64,000 nt of DNA from Whitmania pigra (Eukaryota > Annelida > Clitellata > Hirudinida > Haemopidae). The stretch lies in assembly GCA_021613335.1 (NCBI GenBank), contig JAJTWR010000410.1, positions 1-64,000 on the forward strand, given 5' to 3'. The notes under the pieces were generated by a model. That model saw only the letters and a list, made by a program, of their open reading frames with translations. It searched no databases and had not been told where the DNA came from. Below, piece after piece: positions 59,736-64,000 of the stretch. The first letter of the stretch is position 1. The number at the start of each line of letters is the position of its first letter. The translations under genes and the position numbers were made by a program.

Positions 59736-60470
59736 TTTTGACACTGTCGACTTTTTGTAAAAAAAAACCATACCCTGCATGTTTTTTTGAGCAAACTTTG
59801 TGTGCAATGTAGGAGAATAAAGTGGAAGGTTATCGAGAATTGACATTAGCTTTTATTTACTACATACAAACATAAACTTCCACTATTAGTTGATGTGGAC
59901 ATGCTTTTATGCTGACATAAAACAAATCAAATGCTGTTATGTAAAAAATCATCAAAAACACATGCACTTAGATTCACGAGATTAGTACATTTTCGTACAA
60001 TGACAAAAAAAAGAATAAAAAGGAAACAAAATGTCAAATAATTTCACAAGTGTGTCTAGCTTAACAAAAATAAAGCAATGAATTATTTTAATTTTATTTG
60101 TGGAACAGAATGAATATTTTAAGTTAACATGTGCTTTCGTTGAGACAGCCTTCCTTTGGGAGAAACAATTTTATGTTCCACTGAAGGATTGTTTCACATG
60201 TTTCTATTTTGGAAAACTGGTAAGAATCCTCTCTGTTTTCAGGTGACCTGCTAAATTGAAGTACAATAGTTTAAGTAATAAATGTAATGTCGAGACCTTG
60301 CACTTAATTAAAAGAAGAAACTACAAAGACTTTGCTATTATGGAAAATAGAAATCAGAACATGTATTTTTAGTCGAAAGGGATGGAGCAGAAATCCCACG
60401 ATAAAATCAAATCAGCTTTACATACAGTTATTGAACAATTTTGGAGTTGAGCCAGTACTTGGTAATTGTA
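59736..60470. other. Spacer; no gene seen
   Basis: AT-rich sequence following the Tigger-like frame, without a recognisable coding segment. Confidence 0.4.
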
Positions 60471-60585
60471 TTTATTTATTTGATTAAAGTCAGTTACATA
60501 ACTAATTATATTGCAGACTTTATGATGTTGCCATAATTAGCAGATTGACCTTCTGCCTCGGTTTCGAGCAGAACCCCAACGACAG
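60470..60585 (-). repeat. Diverged SINE-A-like copy, minus strand
   Basis: The minus strand ends with 'taattagttatgtaactgac' plus 'tttaatcaaataaata', like the tail at 28.04-28.11 kb. Upstream it has 'ggggttctgctcgaaacc', which could be a decayed B-box. The head is not recognisable. Confidence 0.4.
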
Positions 60586-60587
60586 AT

Positions 60588-60925
60588 TTGGCTCAAATAT
60601 TAAATGTTATTAAAAACCACTGGATAACCATATCCAGCATGGCGGCAGAATGTAACTCTATCAACGTTTGTAACAGCCTTAATTGCACCTTCAATGACCA
60701 TGCACTGAGGTCCTTTGACTACAAGGCTCAGTTCTCAGGATTGTTTGAAAGAAAGTGCAACAGCAGACAGGGGAATGATTGTGGACCGATGGCTATTGCT
60801 TTTGCATACAACCTCTGCTCATGCGGTGATCAAAAGTTATATATTCACATGAAAGTCTGAGAAAGGAAATTATCAATTTATTTGAGAAAGGGAACATCTC
60901 TATTTCTGCATGCAGAAGAAGCTCC
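60588..60925 (+). pseudogene. Ulp1-like (C48) cysteine protease fragment of transposon-type
   Basis: The frame has a Ulp1/SENP-like catalytic arrangement: HWITISS (His), INVCNSLNC where homologues have an Asp (VYDSL-like), and NDCGPMAIAFAYNLCSCGD (Cys in DCG). A frameshift near 60850 leads into ESLRKEIINLFEKGNISI. Proteins of this kind occur as C-terminal parts of transposon-associated genes in invertebrates. The Asp position is Asn here, so it may be catalytically dead. The N-terminal part is not present. A second partial copy of its 3' end lies at 63.41-63.66 kb. Confidence 0.6.
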
Positions 60926-62365
60926 AGGAAACCACAGCTACTTACATTTGGAGTTGGTTGGCAACTGCAGATTGAATTACATAAAAAATGCTGAAGATAA
61001 AGCTGTAAAACTTATTTGGAAAAGAAAAGACTTTGTAAAAGTTGATGCTCAAGAAGCAATTGATGAATCAATTGACGAACATCAAGACTGGAGTCCTGTG
61101 CAATATTTTACAAAGTACCTAACTGACGAGTTTTTCGAAACAGTGGCAAAATGTACAAACATTAGATCTGTTTTGCAAACTGGAAGCAGCCTAAATACCA
61201 ATTCAGCAGAAATTATGCAATTCTTCGGAATTAATTTACTGAGTGGCTGCATCAGATATCCACGTTTACGCGTGTACTTGGAAAACACAAGGGGGAATGC
61301 ATCTCTCAGTAGATGAACAGATCATTCTTTTCACTGGCAGATGCTCAATGAAACAATTTGTCAGAGGTAAGCCAATTCTAGAAATCATTAAAAACTTTAT
61401 TTTGGCTAATCCTCAGGGATTAGTTTTGGATTTTAAAGTTTACACTGGTAAGGATATTGTTAATGATATTCATGATGATGTGGGGTTTACCAGCAAGGTG
61501 GTTATTTCACTATCACAAACATCACCACCCAATTCTGTCATTTATTGTGATAGATATTTCACCACTGTGGGATTAGTGGCCTCACTGCATGCTAGAAATT
61601 TGTACTCCACTGGCACAGTAATGATGAATCGAATAAATCATGTAGCAAGGCTATTGAAATCAGACAAGATGATGAAGGCAGTAGAACCTCGTAACAGTGA
61701 CACAGTTGTCTCTCCTGACAACTCTGCTGCTGTGGTAAAATGGTTTGACAACAAGGCTGTCCATGTGTTGTGCAGTTGTAGTGGGGCCAATTCAATGTCT
61801 AAATGCAGACTCTGGTCCAAACGAGAAAAAACATATATTGAGATTGAATGTCCTGACGTTATCTACCAATACAACAATTACCTGGGAGGTATAGATTTGT
61901 CCGATCACTTGATAGGACCAATGCGAGGACAAAAAATGGACAATTAGAACGATTTTCCATTTTACAGATTTATCAATCAGTAATGCCTGGTCACAGTATC
62001 GAGAGGATTGAAGGAAGTTGGGCGATAGGAAAATATATATTAGATCTTTTTAGATTTGGTATGATGTAGCTATTTTTCTAATTAATGCTATGAAACAGGA
62101 CACTTCAACATTAAGCAACACTTCAGAGGAGGAACAGGGACCTAGCAGACCTAAGAAGAGAAAAGTGCAGCCACTGCCATCACAACACAAACACTTCAAG
62201 CTGTCACTGCACATGCCTGAAATGATAAGCCGGGACAAATTTAGTCCTCGTTGCAAGCTTCCAGGATGTACTGGTAGAACAACTGTTAGATGTCAAACTT
62301 GTAATGTACATTTGTGTCTAACAGCACAACAAAACTGTTTCACAGAATTTCATAAAAAATGATAG
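60925..62365 (+). mobile_element. piggyBac-type transposase relic (three frames)
   Basis: Three successive frames make up a piggyBac transposase. The first (to 61316) has WSPVQYFTKYLTDEFFETVA and MQFFGINLLSGCIRYPRLRV. The second (to 61947) has the catalytic acidic residues in HLSVDEQIILFTGR, VIYCDRYFTT and YLGGIDLSDHL. The third (62090-62362) is a Lys-rich linker and the Cys-rich C-terminal finger, CKLPGCTGRTTVRCQTC, then HLCL. Frameshifts lie near 61.29 kb and between 61.95 and 62.09 kb. The three DDD residues survive, so decay is recent or slow, but the frame is broken. Confidence 0.85.
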
Positions 62366-62459
62366 AGACCCTTTGTTCACTACAGTGTACATGACAATAT
62401 CATTATGTATATTCATAATAAAACTTTAGTTACTGTTATTGACTCTTAAATGTTATAAA

Positions 62460-63400
62460 ATTGAAAAAAAATTGAAATTTTTTGCATCTTGTATTGGTGG
62501 GCCTGAGGAGGATATACCTAAAATATTAGCAGAGAATGATGCTTTAAGTGTGATGGTTGGAGTAATAATAGAAATGAATCCATGGTCAATGTTGTTTATA
62601 ATGTCAACACATCCTGTTTTTTTCAAAACCATCCAAACAGGAAAATATAAGGCTGAAAAATTATGGAAGTTATCGAGGAAGTTGGACTAGAAAAGCTTGT
62701 TGTAATGGACAATGCGTCAAATATGAAAACTGTATTGTCAATCATTGAGCAGAAATATCCTCATATTTATTGCTGTGGTTGTTCTCATGGACTTAACCTC
62801 TTGATGAATGATATTGCCAAGCTGACAACTATAAACCAAGTAATATCAAGTTCAACAAATGTAATTAGGAACTTCAAAAGAAGCAATTAATTGACACCGT
62901 TGAAGTCCAAAATCCTTCCACAAAAAACATTTACTTTATTGAAACTATGAAAACTAGATGGGGCTCCAATGTATTTTCATTAAGAAGCTTAGGACAGAAT
63001 AAATATGAATTGCAGCAATTGGCTGTTGATGCTGAGGCCTAAAGTTGTATCCATCTTGAATGATGTTTACTGGGATCACCTGCATGAAGTTTTGATGTTT
63101 CTGAAACCAACTGCTGATGAGATCAGAGCCCACGAATGAATTTTGTTGCAAAGTTGTTTAATGAGCTTACCACCCATTTTCAAAAAGCACTTTCAAATTC
63201 GTTCGAGGCTCTTCAACTTTCTGCATAAGAAATAGACAAGATAACAGATGTTCTGCTGGAGAGGAAAATGTTCTGCCTGAAAACGATACATAAAGCAGCT
63301 AACTTGCTAGATCCTCGCAGTATTAATCAACAGCATATTTGGTGAAATGGAGTCAGAACTTGATTTAAATTAGCATTGTTGTTCTAGTTTTGAATTTTTT
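62460..63400 (+). pseudogene. hAT-like transposase fragment (DUF659 type), several stops
   Basis: Segments are DIPKILAENDALSVMVG (about 62.51 kb) and, in another frame, LEKLVVMDNASNMKTVLSII and YPHIYCCGCSHGLNLLMNDI at 62663-62890. The VxDNAxNM and C-x-x-HxLNLLxxDI motifs are typical of hAT transposases, and the Asp is kept here, unlike in the 31-kb copy. The rest to about 63.4 kb is degraded. Confidence 0.7.
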
Positions 63401-63409
63401 ACTTATGTA

Positions 63410-63668
63410 TTCACAGGAAAGTCTGAGACAGGAAATTGTAATTTCATTGGTGAAAGGGAACATCTCTATTTCTGCATGTAGAAGAATTGAATTACATAAA
63501 AAACGCTGAAGATAAAGAAGAAGCTGTCATATTTCATGACATGTGACACTTGCTTCACATGGTTTCATAAGTGCTGTCAAAAAGTCATCGATATTGTATT
63601 TGCAACTATAGAAAATGATATGCAAAGTGTGAGACTGAAGTTCTTGGAACTTTGGTTACTTATCTTTT
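63410..63668 (+). pseudogene. Second copy of the Ulp1-like gene's 3' part, with a PHD-like Cys/His segment
   Basis: 'gaaagtctgagacaggaaat', then 'gaaagggaacatctctattt' repeats about 60.85-60.92 kb. It then continues into a frame with TCDTCFTWFHKCCQKVIDIV, which looks like half of a PHD/zinc finger, and stops near 63668. It is probably the true continuation of the Ulp1-like gene. Confidence 0.5.
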
Positions 63669-64000
63669 GATGAATTTACCTTTCTTAATCATGTTAATAA
63701 TTCACCTCGCTAATAGTAATAATAATGAACAAAGAACAACGGCCAAACCAGAGATAGCATTGAAAGTGGGTGGTGCCCCCGCGTTCACAAATAGCTGCAT
63801 ACGTTGATGACGGTTTACATTACCCGGCAAGTCAGAGCCGACAGTAAAAGCTCTCACCAACTCTCATGCCAGTTTATTCATTTATTAATAAAATTTAACA
63901 CTTGAACTTTGTATTTAAGTTTTACAATATGGAAGCCAATTATGTCAATGTCTGTGTCACAGCAAGGTAGTTAAGTTAGCGTTATTCAAGTTCTCGAACA
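63669..64000. other. Window end; no gene seen
   Basis: Mixed sequence without a recognisable frame or repeat. Confidence 0.4.

Overview
The window is nuclear DNA of an AT-rich animal genome. Genes are split by short GT-AG introns, and the spaces between exons hold (AAT)n and (CAT)n microsatellites, tRNA-derived SINEs, LINE remnants and several DNA-transposon families. An E75-type nuclear receptor (NR1D), a coracle/protein 4.1 gene and a metazoan ULK/Atg1 point to an invertebrate, probably a protostome. An annelid or mollusc fits, but I cannot fix the lineage from sequence alone.

Layout. (1) 1-7.3 kb: repeats only, namely a LINE 3' tail, a probable 5' end of an LTR retrotransposon, and a 4.8-kb decayed I/Jockey-type LINE on the minus strand. 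(2) 7.6-11.1 kb, plus: complete six-exon MND1 (205 aa, meiotic recombination), with a TA-flanked DNA transposon and a nested LINE tail in intron 4. (3) 13.3-13.7 kb, plus: small ankyrin-repeat gene. (4) 14.4-22.9 kb, minus: complete 12-exon E75/Rev-erb nuclear receptor (735 aa). (5) 24.3-25.3 kb, minus: complete three-exon tetraspanin (240 aa). (6) 29.5-38.3 kb, plus: complete 25-exon ULK1/2 (Atg1) autophagy kinase (883 aa), with a hAT transposon bounded by a perfect 8-bp duplication in intron 6. (7) 39.7-44.8 kb, plus: 13-exon ankyrin-repeat gene. (8) 45.4-54.7 kb, minus: complete 17-exon protein 4.1 (676 aa), tail-to-tail with the ankyrin gene; its largest intron holds a hAT relic carrying a SINE. 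(9) 55.9-63.7 kb: transposon graveyard with an L2/CR1-like LINE, a Tigger/pogo ORF lacking two catalytic residues, a Ulp1-like protease fragment, a frameshifted piggyBac and a hAT fragment.

Exon models were built by hand from splice sites, phase continuity and family recognition. For each of the six multi-exon genes (MND1, E75, tetraspanin, ULK, the large ankyrin gene, protein 4.1) the exon lengths sum to a whole number of codons. The genes are ordinary single-copy animal genes and show no sign of acting together. The most interesting signal is in the repeats: two tRNA-derived SINE families each appear to share a 3' tail with a different LINE family in the same window, and one pair has a possible 3' hairpin with paired base changes.
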